Source of the DNA: Deltaproteobacteria bacterium
GTDB taxonomy: Bacteria > Desulfobacterota > Desulfobacteria > Desulfobacterales > B30-G6
Direction of reading: 5' to 3'
Assembly (NCBI GenBank): GCA_022340465.1
Contig: JAJDNW010000108.1
Location: 1 to 36,721, forward strand
DNA: 36,721 bases
The notes under the pieces are model-generated. The model made no database searches. It was not told the DNA's origin and saw nothing but the letters and a program-made list of their open reading frames with translations. This document shows positions 16,015-25,931 of this stretch, piece after piece; within the stretch, counting starts at the first letter, position 1, and the number at the start of each line of letters is the position of its first letter. The position numbers and the translations under genes were made by a program.

Positions 16015-18156
16015 ATGATTAGAATCAACGACATCATTGACAAAATGGTGGAGCACAATCCCGAGGCCGACGTGGACCTCGTCGAAAGGGCCTACGTCTA
16101 CTCCGCCAGGGTCCACCAGGGGCAGATGCGCCTGTCCGGGGAACCCTACTTGACCCACCCCCTGGAAGTGGCCGGCATTCTGACGGACATGCTGCTGGAC
16201 CCGGAGAGTGTTGCCGCAGGGCTTCTGCACGATGTGGTCGAAGACACCAAGGCCACCCCCGATGAGATCGAGGAGATGTTCGGCAAGGAGGTGCGCCACA
16301 TCGTGTCCGGCGTCACCAAGCTCAGCACCCTGCCCCTGGGAAGCAAACAGGCGCGCCAGGCCGAAAGCATTCGCAAGATGCTGCTGGCCATGGCGGATGA
16401 CATCCGGGTCATCCTCATCAAACTCGCCGACCGGCTTCACAACATGCGCACCCTTCAGTTTCACAAGGAAATCAAGCAGCGCGCCATCGCTCAGGAGACC
16501 ATCGACATTTACGCACCCATCGCGGCAAGGCTGGGCATCTATTGGATCAAGAACGAGCTCGAGGACATCTCCTTCAAATATACCCAACCGGAGGAGTACG
16601 ACAACATCCAAGGGCTGGTTGCCAAGGATCGCGAAGAGCGTGAAGAGTACATCGAAAAAGTCAAGAGCTTCGTCAAGAAGAAGATGGACGAGAGCAACCT
16701 CCAGTGTGTGGTGCTGGGTCGATACAAGCATTTTTTCAGCATCTACCAGAAGATGATCAGCCAGCACCTGAACTTCGAGGAGGTGTATGACATCATCGCC
16801 TTTCGCATCATTCTGGACACCATCCCCCAATGCTACGAGGCCCTGGGCATCGTGCACTCTTTGTGGAAGCCTATTGCCAAAAAATTCAAGGACTACATCG
16901 GGGTGCCCAAGCCGAACATGTACCAGTCTCTGCACACCACGGTCATCGGGCCGTTTGGCGAGAGGATCGAGATACAGATTCGCACCCATGAGATGGACAA
17001 GGTGGCCAAATCCGGCATTGCGGCTCACTGGAGCTACAAGGAGGGGAAAAAGGGCGACAGCGAAATCTATGCCAAGTTTGCCTGGATCCAGAGCCTGGTC
17101 GAGAACCAGGCCGAGTTCCGCGATCCGCAGGAGTTCCTGGAAAATGTGCGCATCGACCTGTTCCCGGACGAGGTTTACGTGTTCACCCCCCAGGGGGAAA
17201 TCAAGTCCCTGCCCAAGGGGGCCACGCCCGTCGATTTTGCCTATCTGATTCATTCCGAGGTCGGCAACCAGTGCACCGGTGCTAAAGTGGACGGCCGCAT
17301 GGTGCCGTTGAAATATGAGCTGCAGACAGGCAACATCGTTGAAATCATCACTTCCAAGGGGTCCCACCCCAGCAAGGACTGGCTCAATTACGTGAAAACG
17401 GTCAAGGCCCGCTCACGGATCCGCCAGTGGATCAAGGTTCAGGAAAAGGAGCGCAGCCTGTCCCTCGGGAGGGAGATGTGTGAAAAGACCTTCCGGAAGT
17501 ACCGCCTCAACTTCGGCTCGCTGATCAGGAGCGAGGAGATGAGCAGTGTGGTGGAGCACTTCGGCTTCAAGACGGTGGACGACCTGATAGCAAGTGTCGG
17601 ATACGGCAAGACCACCCCCCTCCAGATTGCCAGAAGGTTTGCCACGCAAACGGAGCCGGAATCGGAAAACGGGTCCCTTTTGAACAAGCTGATCAGTAAG
17701 GTCAGAAAGAAAAAACCCCAGGTCGGCGTTGTCGTCAAGGGGCTCGACGATATTCTGGTGCGTTTTGGAAAGTGCTGTCAACCGGTACCGGGTGATCCCG
17801 TCACCGGGTACATCACTCGGGGCTTCGGCGTGACCGTCCACCGGACCAACTGTGTGAATGCCCTGAAAATGAACCCGGACCGGCAGATCGATGTGCAATG
17901 GAGCGACGAGATCAAACAGACCTACCCGGTCAAGATCAAACTCAATTCACTGGACCGGGTCGGGCTGCTGGCGGATATCGCCTCCTCCATCAGCAAGAAC
18001 GGGGCCAATATCCTCAGCGTAAACACCGAAACCAAGGACGACAAAACCGTGGATTCGTTTATCACCCTGGGGGTCGAAAACACGGCCCACTTGAATAAGG
18101 TGGTTTCGGATTTAAACAAGATCAAATATGTTCAAGGGGTTAAAAGGGTGGGTTAG
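16015..18156 (+). CDS. spoT: Bifunctional (p)ppGpp synthetase/hydrolase (RelA/SpoT homologue)
   Basis: A 713-aa RSH protein that makes and degrades (p)ppGpp in the stringent response. The HD hydrolase domain (about 20-170) keeps its metal residues: H48 in [10 protein letters not shown] and H72-D73 in LLHDVVEDT. The synthetase domain (about 220-360) has [22 protein letters not shown] and [12 protein letters not shown] with the expected acidic residues. TGS (about 385-450) and C-terminal ACT (about 640-713) domains follow, so it should be bifunctional. ATG 16015 matches the family start, although no strong Shine-Dalgarno sequence is seen; a TTG 14 codons upstream is less likely. Its TAG overlaps the convergent rpmB stop. 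Confidence 0.95.
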   Translation: MIRINDIIDKMVEHNPEADVDLVERAYVYSARVHQGQMRLSGEPYLTHPLEVAGILTDMLLDPESVAAGLLHDVVEDTKATPDEIEEMFGKEVRHIVSGVTKLSTLPLGSKQARQAESIRKMLLAMADDIRVILIKLADRLHNMRTLQFHKEIKQRAIAQETIDIYAPIAARLGIYWIKNELEDISFKYTQPEEYDNIQGLVAKDREEREEYIEKVKSFVKKKMDESNLQCVVLGRYKHFFSIYQKMISQHLNFEEVYDIIAFRIILDTIPQCYEALGIVHSLWKPIAKKFKDYIGVPKPNMYQSLHTTVIGPFGERIEIQIRTHEMDKVAKSGIAAHWSYKEGKKGDSEIYAKFAWIQSLVENQAEFRDPQEFLENVRIDLFPDEVYVFTPQGEIKSLPKGATPVDFAYLIHSEVGNQCTGAKVDGRMVPLKYELQTGNIVEIITSKGSHPSKDWLNYVKTVKARSRIRQWIKVQEKERSLSLGREMCEKTFRKYRLNFGSLIRSEEMSSVVEHFGFKTVDDLIASVGYGKTTPLQIARRFATQTEPESENGSLLNKLISKVRKKKPQVGVVVKGLDDILVRFGKCCQPVPGDPVTGYITRGFGVTVHRTNCVNALKMNPDRQIDVQWSDEIKQTYPVKIKLNSLDRVGLLADIASSISKNGANILSVNTETKDDKTVDSFITLGVENTAHLNKVVSDLNKIKYVQGVKRVG

Positions 18157-18344
18157 GATGCTTTGACCACACGGCCCGATTTGATGCAGGTGGTGCAGAC
18201 AACCATCTTTTTCTTTTTCCCATCATGGAACGCTCGAACATTTTGAAGATTGGGATTGAATCTTCTTTTGTTGAGGTTGTGAGCATGGCTCACATGGTTG
18301 CCGACCATGGGTTTTTTCCCGCATATTTCACATACTCTGGACAT
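18153..18344 (-). CDS. rpmB: 50S ribosomal protein L28 (zinc-binding form)
   Basis: A 63-aa large-subunit ribosomal protein starting [20 protein letters not shown]. Two cysteine pairs (C5/C8 and C50/C53) mark the zinc-binding C+ form, matching the C+ form of L32 in this window. The minus-strand start is preceded by GAGGAG at good spacing. A TATAAT-like box lies about 65 nt upstream (18410-18415), without a clear -35. Its stop codon overlaps the stop of the convergent spoT gene, so there is no room for a separate terminator. Confidence 0.96.
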   Translation of the reverse strand: MSRVCEICGKKPMVGNHVSHAHNLNKRRFNPNLQNVRAFHDGKKKKMVVCTTCIKSGRVVKAS

Positions 18345-18540
18345 TGTATTTTCTCCTCGGTATCCGGCGGTGCCGTCTCTTTAAGGCTTGGCGTCCGGAT
18401 GCAATTCTAATTATAAAAAAAAATCCTTACACTAGATTATCATGCGTGTAAAGCATTTTTTATGGTTTTCAACCCGGGGTGGGTATAAACATACGCGTCC
18501 CCCCGGAACCCCGATAGCCTCATGCAAGCGGCCCGCGCTT

Positions 18541-19203
18541 TTATTCGGCCTCCTGTTTCGCCAGAACCATTTCGCAGGCGGCAATGTATTTCAACGCCGT
18601 CTCATGGGCGCCGACATCCGGATATTTGCGCACCACTGTCTGAAATCGGTGCAGGGCGGCTTTGTAGTGCTTGGTTTTGTAGTAGAAGAGCCCCACATAC
18701 AGGTCGTGTTCAGCCAGGCTTTTCAAGCACAGGTGGTACAGTTCCCCGGCCTTGGCGGTGTAGGGGTCGTCAGGGTAATTCTCGATCAGGCGGTTGAAAA
18801 CGCTGATGGCTTTTTTGGCCGACGCCTGATCCCTGTCGATGGTGCCGAGCTGTTCGTAGTGGCAGAGTCCAATCTGATAGATGACATAGGGAATGGCCTC
18901 GTTTTTAGGGTGCAGCTCCTCGAAGTCCTCATAGGCGGTGATGGCATCCGCGTATTCCTTCCGGTGATAGTGCGCATCGGCTATTTTGAGTTCCGCCAGT
19001 TTGGCGTATTTGCTGAAAGGGTACCAATCTCTGAGCTTTTCAAAGTATTTGATCGCATCCTTGTAGTCCCTTTCTTCAAAGGCTTCGAGGCCATTGGCCG
19101 CCAGTTCGTGGACCGGTTTGTCGGCATCGGGATCGATTGAACTGCATCCTATAAACGGCCACACCAAGCTGACGGCGAAGATGAAGATAAACAGCCTTTT
19201 CAT
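18541..19203 (-). CDS. bamD: Outer-membrane assembly lipoprotein BamD
   Basis: A 220-aa lipoprotein of the BAM complex, which inserts beta-barrel proteins into the outer membrane. It has a signal peptide (MKRLFIFIFAVSLVW) with the lipobox cysteine at C20 (FIGC|SS). This is followed by TPR-like helical pairs with the BamD/ComL pattern, for example FEERDYKDAIKYFEKLRDWY, YADAITAYEDFEELHPKNE and IENYPDDPYTAKAGEL. The length is normal. AAAGGG precedes the start. Presence of BamD implies a diderm organism. It lies downstream of trxA but is separated from it by a terminator-like hairpin. Confidence 0.92.
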   Translation of the reverse strand: MKRLFIFIFAVSLVWPFIGCSSIDPDADKPVHELAANGLEAFEERDYKDAIKYFEKLRDWYPFSKYAKLAELKIADAHYHRKEYADAITAYEDFEELHPKNEAIPYVIYQIGLCHYEQLGTIDRDQASAKKAISVFNRLIENYPDDPYTAKAGELYHLCLKSLAEHDLYVGLFYYKTKHYKAALHRFQTVVRKYPDVGAHETALKYIAACEMVLAKQEAE

Positions 19204-19275
19204 AAGACCCTTTCGATGTAAGGTGCCGGCAGCGCCCCGTTCACCGGGGCCGTTGCGGCCGAACCAGCTGCGCCA

Positions 19276-19313
19276 TAAAACGACGGCGGTGACAAACAGG
19301 CATCACCGCCGTT
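19276..19313 (-). terminator. Rho-independent terminator downstream of trxA
   Basis: ACGGCGGTGA (19283-19292) and TCACCGCCGT (19303-19312) form a perfect 10-bp stem with a 10-nt loop. Read on the minus strand, the hairpin is followed by CGTTTTA, giving a short U-tract. It begins about 40 nt after the trxA stop and lies before bamD. Confidence 0.75.
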
Positions 19314-19353
19314 TGGAGTCCGCCCTGTCGGGCCACCTTTTCGGGCGCCGGTG

Positions 19354-19680
19354 TTACAGCACGTTGTTGATGGCGTCCTCGAGCTTCGATTTCGCCACCA
19401 TGCCGGTGATCTGTTCGACGACGTTGCCGTCTTTGAAAAAAATCAGCGTTGGAATAGCCTTAATGCCGTATTTTCCAGGGGTTACCGGGTTGTCGTCCAC
19501 GTTGCATTTAGCAAATTTCACTTTGTCGCCGAACGCCGACGAAAGCTCTTCCACAACCGGGCCGATTGCCTTGCAGGGGCCGCACCAGGGCGCCCAGAAA
19601 TCCACCAGAACGGGTTTGTCCGCCTGCAACACTTCCGCATCAAAACTGCTGTCGCCGATATCCACAATACCTTCAGCCAT
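19354..19680 (-). CDS. trxA: Thioredoxin
   Basis: A 108-aa thioredoxin with the WCGPC redox site (C33, C36), the preceding VLVDFWAP strand, and the cis-proline segment KAIPTLIFF. It reduces protein disulfides in the cytoplasm. ATG 19680 is preferred because AAAGGAA lies 8 nt upstream. An earlier ATG at 19731 would add 17 residues with no thioredoxin match. A near-consensus promoter sits at 19762-19790 and a terminator at 19276-19313, so it looks monocistronic. Confidence 0.96.
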   Translation of the reverse strand: MAEGIVDIGDSSFDAEVLQADKPVLVDFWAPWCGPCKAIGPVVEELSSAFGDKVKFAKCNVDDNPVTPGKYGIKAIPTLIFFKDGNVVEQITGMVAKSKLEDAINNVL

Positions 19681-19761
19681 AATATTGGTTCCTTTCGTAG
19701 GTTGTTCCTGAATAGAGCGTTCGGTGAACATCTGCCCGGTTCAGGTCTTCGTTTTCAAAGG

Positions 19762-19790
19762 AATATAATAATGTGGCGCTGCAATGTCAA
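19762..19790 (-). promoter_or_regulatory. Sigma70-type promoter of trxA
   Basis: On the minus strand TTGACA (19790-19785) is followed by exactly 17 nt and TATATT (19767-19762). The predicted transcript start is near 19755, about 75 nt before the trxA ATG. Confidence 0.75.
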
Positions 19791-19848
19791 CCTATAGCGG
19801 CGAGGGCCGATCCGTTTTGCAAAAACCGATGGGCCGGAATAGCGCGCG

Positions 19849-19874
19849 CTGCCCTGCAGCTTGCTTCAGGGCAG
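19849..19874. repeat. Short GC-rich palindrome upstream of purN
   Basis: CTGCCCTG (19849-19856) and CAGGGCAG (19867-19874) pair perfectly around a 10-nt loop. There is no T-run on either side, and it lies between two divergent genes, so it is not a terminator. It resembles REP-like palindromes scattered in some bacterial genomes. The rest of 19791-20027 holds nothing I can name. Confidence 0.4.
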
Positions 19875-20027
19875 GCGACAGGGAACAAATGGACACCATC
19901 TTTGGCGGTCACCATTGGATAAATCATAGAAATGGTGTTATCGATATGATATTTTCTTTGCAACACCGTTCCAGGGTGGAACCAGTGCCGGGTCCTGCGG
20001 GCCCGGGTATATACTCGAGAGGCGGCT

Positions 20028-20819
20028 ATGGGAAACAGCATAAGAATCGGCGCATTGGTATCCGGCGGCGGGTCGAACCTCCAGGCCATCATCGACGCTT
20101 GCGGGTCGGGCGCTGTCGACGGCGATGTGGTTTTTGTCGCTGCGGACACCCCCGGGGCAGGCGGCTTGGAGCGGGCCCGGCGCCACGGCATCCCGACCTT
20201 CGTCTGTGAATACAGGAAGATCTTCGAGACGTATAGGGAAGATCCGGCGGGCTTCAAGCTGCCCGACGATTTCGATCCCGACCTGGCTTTTTCGCGGCAG
20301 GGCCTTTTCAACGCGCGGGGTGACCGCCGGGAAATCGCCGCCTTTCTGGCCACCCGGGCCGCCGCCGAAAGCCGTCTTCTGGAAGGCATGGCCGGATACC
20401 CGTTCGACCTGCTGGTGCTGGCCGGTTTCATGCGCAAACTGTCGCCCTACATCATCGACCGCATCAACACCGATCCCTCCCTCCCCAGGATCATGAACAT
20501 CCATCCGGCCCTTCTGCCGGCCTTTCCCGGCACCGACGGGTACGGCGACACGGTCCGGTACGGCTGCAAGGTCGGGGGCTGCACGGTCCATTTCGTGGAT
20601 TACGGCGAGGACACGGGGCCGATCATCGGGCAGCGTGCATTCGCGATTCGTCCCGACGACACCCTCGAAACGGTCAGGGCAAGGGGGCTCCGTCTGGAGT
20701 GGGAGCTCTATCCGGCCTGCATCCAGCTGTTTGCCGAAAATCGCCTGAAAGTGGTCGAGAAAAGCCATCCCGGGCCCGGCGGCGGGGTGTTTATCCGGAA
20801 GGTGGTGAGGATAACGTAA
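20028..20819 (+). CDS. purN: Phosphoribosylglycinamide formyltransferase (PurN), long form
   Basis: A formyl-THF-dependent GAR transformylase of purine synthesis, 263 aa. The start RIGALVSGGGSNLQAIID and LAGFMRKLSP match PurN, as does IMNIHPALLP with catalytic N157 and H159, plus D195 in GEDTGPII. The family usually has 190-220 aa. Roughly 50 extra residues lie between the N-terminal nucleotide fold and LLVLAGFM, around 65-115. The reading frame is uninterrupted and all catalytic residues are present, so it should be active. GAGAGG lies upstream of the start. It converges on the TraB-family gene. Confidence 0.92.
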   Translation: MGNSIRIGALVSGGGSNLQAIIDACGSGAVDGDVVFVAADTPGAGGLERARRHGIPTFVCEYRKIFETYREDPAGFKLPDDFDPDLAFSRQGLFNARGDRREIAAFLATRAAAESRLLEGMAGYPFDLLVLAGFMRKLSPYIIDRINTDPSLPRIMNIHPALLPAFPGTDGYGDTVRYGCKVGGCTVHFVDYGEDTGPIIGQRAFAIRPDDTLETVRARGLRLEWELYPACIQLFAENRLKVVEKSHPGPGGGVFIRKVVRIT

Positions 20820-20924
20820 TGGTCGGGCGGATGCTGTCGTGTTTGTCAGAATAACGTTCCGTGTAGCCTGAACCCGCCACCTTCCGATCCAATTTTGAAA
20901 CGGAGCATGTGTATGGCAAGTGCC

Positions 20925-22091
20925 CTAATTCAGCGCCTTGACCATCATGGGGATGGCCACCATCGTGCCGATGGTGCTGCCCAGGTTGGTGAAAACGACC
21001 ACCAAAAGGATGCGGGTGACCTTGTTTTTCCAGAAGCCCTTAACGGTGAGGATGTCTTCAGGCAGGCGCTCCAGGTCCTTGACCTTGGGTTTGTTCGAAA
21101 AAGCCTCTACCAGTCCGGAAACCCATCCTGCGGCTATCATGGGGTTCAGGGAGGTCAGGGGGGCTGCCAGCACGGATGACATGATGGTGAAAGGATGGCC
21201 CAGTGCTGCGGTGGCGCCTATGCCGGCCATTATGCCGTTGGCCGCCACCCACCAGGTGATCATGCCGGCGCCGGCCTTGGATCCCCCGTTGAAAAAGCCG
21301 TAGATGAACAGGACGAGGATGAGGCTGGGAATCAGCCATTTCAAAAAACCGGCGGTCCTGCCCTTGGGGGGGATCACCTCCAGGTCCGCCAGGTTGGTTT
21401 CCTCTTCCCAGTACCGCTTTATCCCGGCCACATGACCGGCGCCGACCACGGCCACGATTTTTTTCCCGGGCGCGGTTTTTATTTTCTGCGCCAGGTAGCG
21501 GTCCCGCTCATCGATGAGGATACGCTTGAGCACCGGCAGGGATTTCCCGACTTCGGAAAGCAGCGACTGCAGCATGTCCTCCTGCTTCATTTTTTCGACA
21601 TCTTCTTCTGTGATCTCCTCGGCATTTCCCAGTGAGAGGGCGAGCTGGAAGATGACCTTCAGTTTGGCCCACAGTCCCATGACGCGCCAGGTCCTGGACA
21701 GGGTCACGCGGATATCGCGGTCCGCGAGGTGAATGGCGGCGCCGCAGGCGTCGGCCGATTCGATGGCGGCGATCATTTCCGCTCCGGGTTTGATGTCCAG
21801 CTTGTCGGCAATGCGTTTCTGGAAGGATGCCAGCAAAAGGTTGGAGAGGAGCAGAAAGGTCTTTTTTTCCCTGATTACCTTGATGATGTTCATGTCGCGC
21901 CATTTGTCTGTCTGGCGGATGGACTCGTACCGGGATTCACACAACTCAACGCAGACCGTATCCGGAGCCTCCGACTGAATGGTCTCTGCGACGAGTTCGG
22001 TGCTTTCCCGGGAAACGTGGGCGGTGCCGATGAGCAGAATTTCCTTGCCCTCGTGTTCGAGGCGGTGAATCATATCATGGTTGTCTATCAT
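20925..22091 (-). CDS. TraB/PrgY-family membrane protein
   Basis: A 388-aa protein whose N-terminal domain (about 1-240) has the TraB family signatures LIGTAHVSRES, VCVELCESRYE and VVGAGHVAGI. The C-terminal ~140 residues contain several hydrophobic segments (WLIPSLILVLFIYGFF; the Gly/Ala-rich WWVAANGIMAGIGA; TRILLVVVFTNLG), so it is probably an inner-membrane protein. PrgY limits pheromone activity in Enterococcus, and the fold is related to TIKI-type metalloproteases, but the role in most bacteria is unknown. The conserved His and Glu residues are kept. No strong Shine-Dalgarno sequence is visible before ATG 22091. Confidence 0.82.
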   Translation of the reverse strand: MIDNHDMIHRLEHEGKEILLIGTAHVSRESTELVAETIQSEAPDTVCVELCESRYESIRQTDKWRDMNIIKVIREKKTFLLLSNLLLASFQKRIADKLDIKPGAEMIAAIESADACGAAIHLADRDIRVTLSRTWRVMGLWAKLKVIFQLALSLGNAEEITEEDVEKMKQEDMLQSLLSEVGKSLPVLKRILIDERDRYLAQKIKTAPGKKIVAVVGAGHVAGIKRYWEEETNLADLEVIPPKGRTAGFLKWLIPSLILVLFIYGFFNGGSKAGAGMITWWVAANGIMAGIGATAALGHPFTIMSSVLAAPLTSLNPMIAAGWVSGLVEAFSNKPKVKDLERLPEDILTVKGFWKNKVTRILLVVVFTNLGSTIGTMVAIPMMVKALN

Positions 22092-22316
22092 AAGTTTTCG
22101 ATATATGGTGCCCTGGCAATGGCCTGCAGGTAAATCCTCAAATTAGGCAAAGGTCAACCGGTGTACCCGGGTAAAACCCGCTTGTTCGATGAATCGGGGT
22201 ATAATACCAAATCGGAAAAATAACAATGAATTATTAAAAGTCAATGCGGACGCAGAGAGGACGGGTGGCGGCGCAGCCGGCCCGAAAGGAAAACCAGAAA
22301 GGGAGTTGAAATTTAT

Positions 22317-23117
22317 ATGAATACAGGCGGCATCATAGAGGCGGAACCTTACTACCTGAGCACGGACAACGAAATAGAGGTGTTCGAGGCATCCTACGAC
22401 GCACGGCTGCCGGTCATGCTGAAAGGGCCCACCGGGTGCGGCAAAACCCGTTTCGTGGAGCACATGGCGTACCGGCTGAAAAAACCGTTGATCAGCGTTG
22501 CCTGCCACGAGGACCTGTTCGCCTCCGACCTGATCGGGCGTTATCTGTTGAAAAACGACGAGACTGTATGGATCGACGGTCCCCTGACCAGGGCGGTGAG
22601 GGAGGGGGCGATCTGCTACCTGGACGAGGTGGTGGAGGCACGCAAGGACACGACGGTTGTGATCCATCCGTTGACCGACGACCGGCGCATGCTTTCCATA
22701 GACAAGAAAGGGGAGACCATCCAGGCCCACACCGATTTCATGTTGGTGATTTCCTACAATCCCGGATACCAGTCGGTGCTCAAAGATCTCAAACAGAGCA
22801 CGCGCCAGCGGTTTGTGTCCCTGGAATTTCAGTATCCCGGGGTCGAAAAAGAGGCGGAGATCGTCGCCCATGAGGGGGAGATCGACCCGACGACGGCCCT
22901 GGGGCTCGTGGAACTGGCCAACCGCATCCGCAATATCCGTGAGCACGGCCTCACGGAGGGAGCCAGCACACGGCTTCTCATTTATGCCGCCCAGCTGATC
23001 AACCGGGGCATCCCGGTTCAAGAGGCGTGTAAAACGGCCATCTGCCTGCCGCTGACGGACGATGACAGGTTGCAGGAAACCCTGGGGGAACTGATCGGAG
23101 ACATGTTCGATGGGTGA
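22317..23117 (+). CDS. MoxR-type AAA+ ATPase (CbbQ/NorQ-like)
   Basis: A 266-aa AAA+ ATPase with Walker A GPTGCGKT (37-44), Walker B ICYLDE (99-104) and a conserved ISYNPGYQ sensor segment. The C-terminal part matches the CbbQ/NirQ/NorQ group, whose members work with a VWA-domain partner to activate metalloenzymes such as NO reductase or Rubisco. The next gene, overlapping by 8 nt, encodes such a partner. GGGAG lies about 10 nt upstream of the ATG. No norCB, Rubisco or other obvious client gene is nearby, so the target is unknown. Confidence 0.88.
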   Translation: MNTGGIIEAEPYYLSTDNEIEVFEASYDARLPVMLKGPTGCGKTRFVEHMAYRLKKPLISVACHEDLFASDLIGRYLLKNDETVWIDGPLTRAVREGAICYLDEVVEARKDTTVVIHPLTDDRRMLSIDKKGETIQAHTDFMLVISYNPGYQSVLKDLKQSTRQRFVSLEFQYPGVEKEAEIVAHEGEIDPTTALGLVELANRIRNIREHGLTEGASTRLLIYAAQLINRGIPVQEACKTAICLPLTDDDRLQETLGELIGDMFDG

Positions 23118-25926
23118 GGGTACGGCGGTCCTCGAACGACTGGCAGCGGCCGATCCGGAAATGGCCGCCGACGTCGGCGACATAACCGGGCGGCACGGCC
23201 CTGTTACGGTGGAGCGCATGGCGCTTCTTCTCGATGAAACCATGTGGGGGCTTTCCCTGGAAGTCTCCTTCGGCAGAGCCCTGGCAAAGGGCTACGCGCG
23301 CCTGATCGGCCCCTGTTCGGAAAAAAAAATCCGGTTTTACCGGGAAAACGTTCGTAAATGGGGCGCGCACGGCCCCACCGTCGGCAAAATGATGGCTCTG
23401 CACCTGGTGCCCGTCCTGGCACACGGGAACTGGGATTTGGCAAACCGGTTCAGCGACGTTTTCGACACCATGTGCCATAAGGGGGCCTACACCCTCAAGG
23501 GGCCCCTGGAAGGCATGTCCGCCCTGTTGCGAGCCGGTGAGACGGCAGCGGCCATGGCGTATCTCGACCTTTTGAACGCCGCTTTTTCACAGGATATCAA
23601 CTACAACCAGAGCCTGCGCTACACCTATATGCTGCCCACTGCGGTGGCGTCCATGGCACCCATGAAACGCACCTGGCAAATCAGGGAGCTGGCCCGTGCG
23701 GTTGCCGTGGAGCAGTCACTGGCGGAAGCCTTTTTGCGGGGACGGGAAAGGGGTCTTGACCTGTTGTCCCGGAAAAGCCTGGGGGATTTTGTCGACCTGG
23801 TTCTGAAGAAGTTTCAGCGGGCACCTGATCAGGGAGTCAAATTCATGGCGCTTGATTCAAGCGCGGCCCTGGAAAAGTGCCGGGAGATGCAGGTGGCCGT
23901 CACCTTCAGCCAGGTCCAGCAGACGCTCACCGCCTACGTGCGCGCACGCACCGGGCTGGGCATTTCGATTCGTCCGGTAAGCTCCCTGGGCGCACCCGTG
24001 GCCGGCCTGGCAGCCGGCGAGCACCCGCCGCTGGACCGGCCGCAGTGTTTTTCCGACACACGCTTCATCTACCTGCCGGAGGAGATATCCGTTTTTCCGA
24101 CCCCGGCTGAAAACAAAATGCTTTATCTGGCACTGACCAAGCTGGAGGCCGGGTTGTTCGAGTGCGGATCCCACGCATTCGATGTCGGCAAAGCCATGGA
24201 CCTGATCGCCGGCATGGAGGGCGCAGGGCATCTGGCCGCCGGCGAAGATGGTCGCGGGAAGGCTGACAAAGGGGCCGACCTGGAAACATTTTTCGGTTTT
24301 TTCCCCGACAGGTTCCTGGCAGCCGCGCTTTTCACCGTTTTCGAACATGGCCGCATCCGGCAACGGCTCACCCGGCAATACCCCGGGATGGTGAAAAAGG
24401 TGCTGCCGCTGTTTCGAAAGGAGGCCGGGCGCATGCACGCGGCGGGCGAGGGGGATGCGGTTCTGCTCTCCCTCTACCACGACATCGCTCTGGGTGCTGA
24501 AACCTCCCTGCCGTCGGGCGGGAAATACGGGCCGGCTGCCACCCTTGCCATGGCGCGTATCCGGGAGCGTTTCGGCGATGAACTCGAAAGGCATCCCATG
24601 GTGGAGGCGAGCGCCCGGCTGACGGTTTTTGCCTACGGTGTTTTGACCGAAATTTTGAAAACCGAGACGGCGATTGCCGGGCCTGAGCTCCAAAAGGGCG
24701 CAAGGCGGCTTTTTCCGTTCGGACGGCAGCTGCGGCCCGACCTGGTCTACAACTCCTTTGCCCGCTATGACTGCGTGTCCCGCGAGATTGTCGCGGCATT
24801 GAGGAAGAAGGGCCTCAAGGCATATAAAGCAGACGTGCGTGAAAAGCTTATCGACAACGGCGGACGGATTTCAACCGCCGACATCGAAAGAATCGTGCTT
24901 GTAGCCGGGGATGTCGACGGCGGGGGCGGGCAGCCGGCGGATCGGCAGCGCCTGGATCTTTCCGGGATGGACTTGTCCGCGCTTCTGGCGGATTCCGGAC
25001 TGGACACGGCGCCCTGTACCGCGATCGACGGGGAAGCGTGCCGGCACCGTGAATGGGACTGCAACATGGGCGATTACCTCGAAGACTATGTCCGGGTGAC
25101 CGATCGCAGGATTGACGGCCGCAACGGTGATTTTTATGCGGAAACCCTGGTGCGGCATGCCGGGCTGGTCAAAAGGATGCGCCATGCCTTCGAGATGTTG
25201 AGGCCCGAGGGCCTGGCGATCTTGCGGCAGTGGGTGGAGGGCGACGAGTTCGACTACCGGGCCCTGCTCGACTTTGTCCTGGATCGCAGGGCCGGCATCA
25301 TGCCGTCGGACCGGCTTTACATCAAGCGGATGAAGCAGCTGCGCGACGTGGCCGTGCTGGTGCTCGTGGACCTGTCGCGCTCCACGGCCAACCGTGCCGC
25401 CGGAACGGAACGGACGGTGCTGGATGTGGAGAAAGCTGCCATCGTCCTGATGTGCGAGGCCCTTTCCATTGTCGGGGACCGGTTTGCGGTGGCCGGGTAT
25501 TCCGGGACCGGCCGGTTCGGGGTCGATTATTTCAGAATCAAGGACTTCGACGAACCCATCGGGCCGGATATTTTCGAAAATGTCAACGCCATGGTGGCCC
25601 GCAGGAGCACGCGCATGGGAGCGGCGATCCGGCACGCCACCCTGCAGTTGGAGAAGATTCCGGCCCGGGTGCGGCTGCTGATTGCCATCGGCGACGGATT
25701 CCCCAACGACGTGGGATACAAACAGGGGTACGCCATTGCCGACACCCGCAAGGCCGTCCAGGAAGCATTTTCGAGGAACATTGTCTTCAGGGGCATTTCG
25801 GTCAACATTGCCGGCGACCCGCGGCTGGACGAGCTGTACGGCCCCTTGAATCATATGGTGATCACCGACGTTTCGGAACTGCCCGACAGGCTGCTGCGGA
25901 TATACAGTGCCATGACCAGGAGTTGA
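23110..25926 (+). CDS. VWA-domain protein (NorD/CbbO-like)
   Basis: A 938-aa protein with a large mostly helical N-terminal part (about 1-680). A C-terminal von Willebrand A domain (about 740-935) carries a complete MIDAS: D754, S756 and S758 in VDLSRSTAN, a Thr in [14 protein letters not shown], and the Asp of AIGDGFPND. NorD and CbbO have the same layout but are usually shorter (about 600-800 aa). With the overlapping MoxR ATPase it probably forms a metal-dependent remodelling complex. The segment rich in acidic and Gly residues around 600-650 looks like a linker. The start codon lies inside the moxR-like gene, with GGAGA upstream, suggesting coupled translation. Confidence 0.85.
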   Translation: MGEGTAVLERLAAADPEMAADVGDITGRHGPVTVERMALLLDETMWGLSLEVSFGRALAKGYARLIGPCSEKKIRFYRENVRKWGAHGPTVGKMMALHLVPVLAHGNWDLANRFSDVFDTMCHKGAYTLKGPLEGMSALLRAGETAAAMAYLDLLNAAFSQDINYNQSLRYTYMLPTAVASMAPMKRTWQIRELARAVAVEQSLAEAFLRGRERGLDLLSRKSLGDFVDLVLKKFQRAPDQGVKFMALDSSAALEKCREMQVAVTFSQVQQTLTAYVRARTGLGISIRPVSSLGAPVAGLAAGEHPPLDRPQCFSDTRFIYLPEEISVFPTPAENKMLYLALTKLEAGLFECGSHAFDVGKAMDLIAGMEGAGHLAAGEDGRGKADKGADLETFFGFFPDRFLAAALFTVFEHGRIRQRLTRQYPGMVKKVLPLFRKEAGRMHAAGEGDAVLLSLYHDIALGAETSLPSGGKYGPAATLAMARIRERFGDELERHPMVEASARLTVFAYGVLTEILKTETAIAGPELQKGARRLFPFGRQLRPDLVYNSFARYDCVSREIVAALRKKGLKAYKADVREKLIDNGGRISTADIERIVLVAGDVDGGGGQPADRQRLDLSGMDLSALLADSGLDTAPCTAIDGEACRHREWDCNMGDYLEDYVRVTDRRIDGRNGDFYAETLVRHAGLVKRMRHAFEMLRPEGLAILRQWVEGDEFDYRALLDFVLDRRAGIMPSDRLYIKRMKQLRDVAVLVLVDLSRSTANRAAGTERTVLDVEKAAIVLMCEALSIVGDRFAVAGYSGTGRFGVDYFRIKDFDEPIGPDIFENVNAMVARRSTRMGAAIRHATLQLEKIPARVRLLIAIGDGFPNDVGYKQGYAIADTRKAVQEAFSRNIVFRGISVNIAGDPRLDELYGPLNHMVITDVSELPDRLLRIYSAMTRS

Positions 25927-25931
25927 CCCCT

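Noticed and set aside
22200-22205. TATAAT as the promoter of the MoxR-like gene
   Set aside because: The -10 match is perfect, but no -35-like sequence exists at 16-18 nt and there is no extended -10, so I did not call it.
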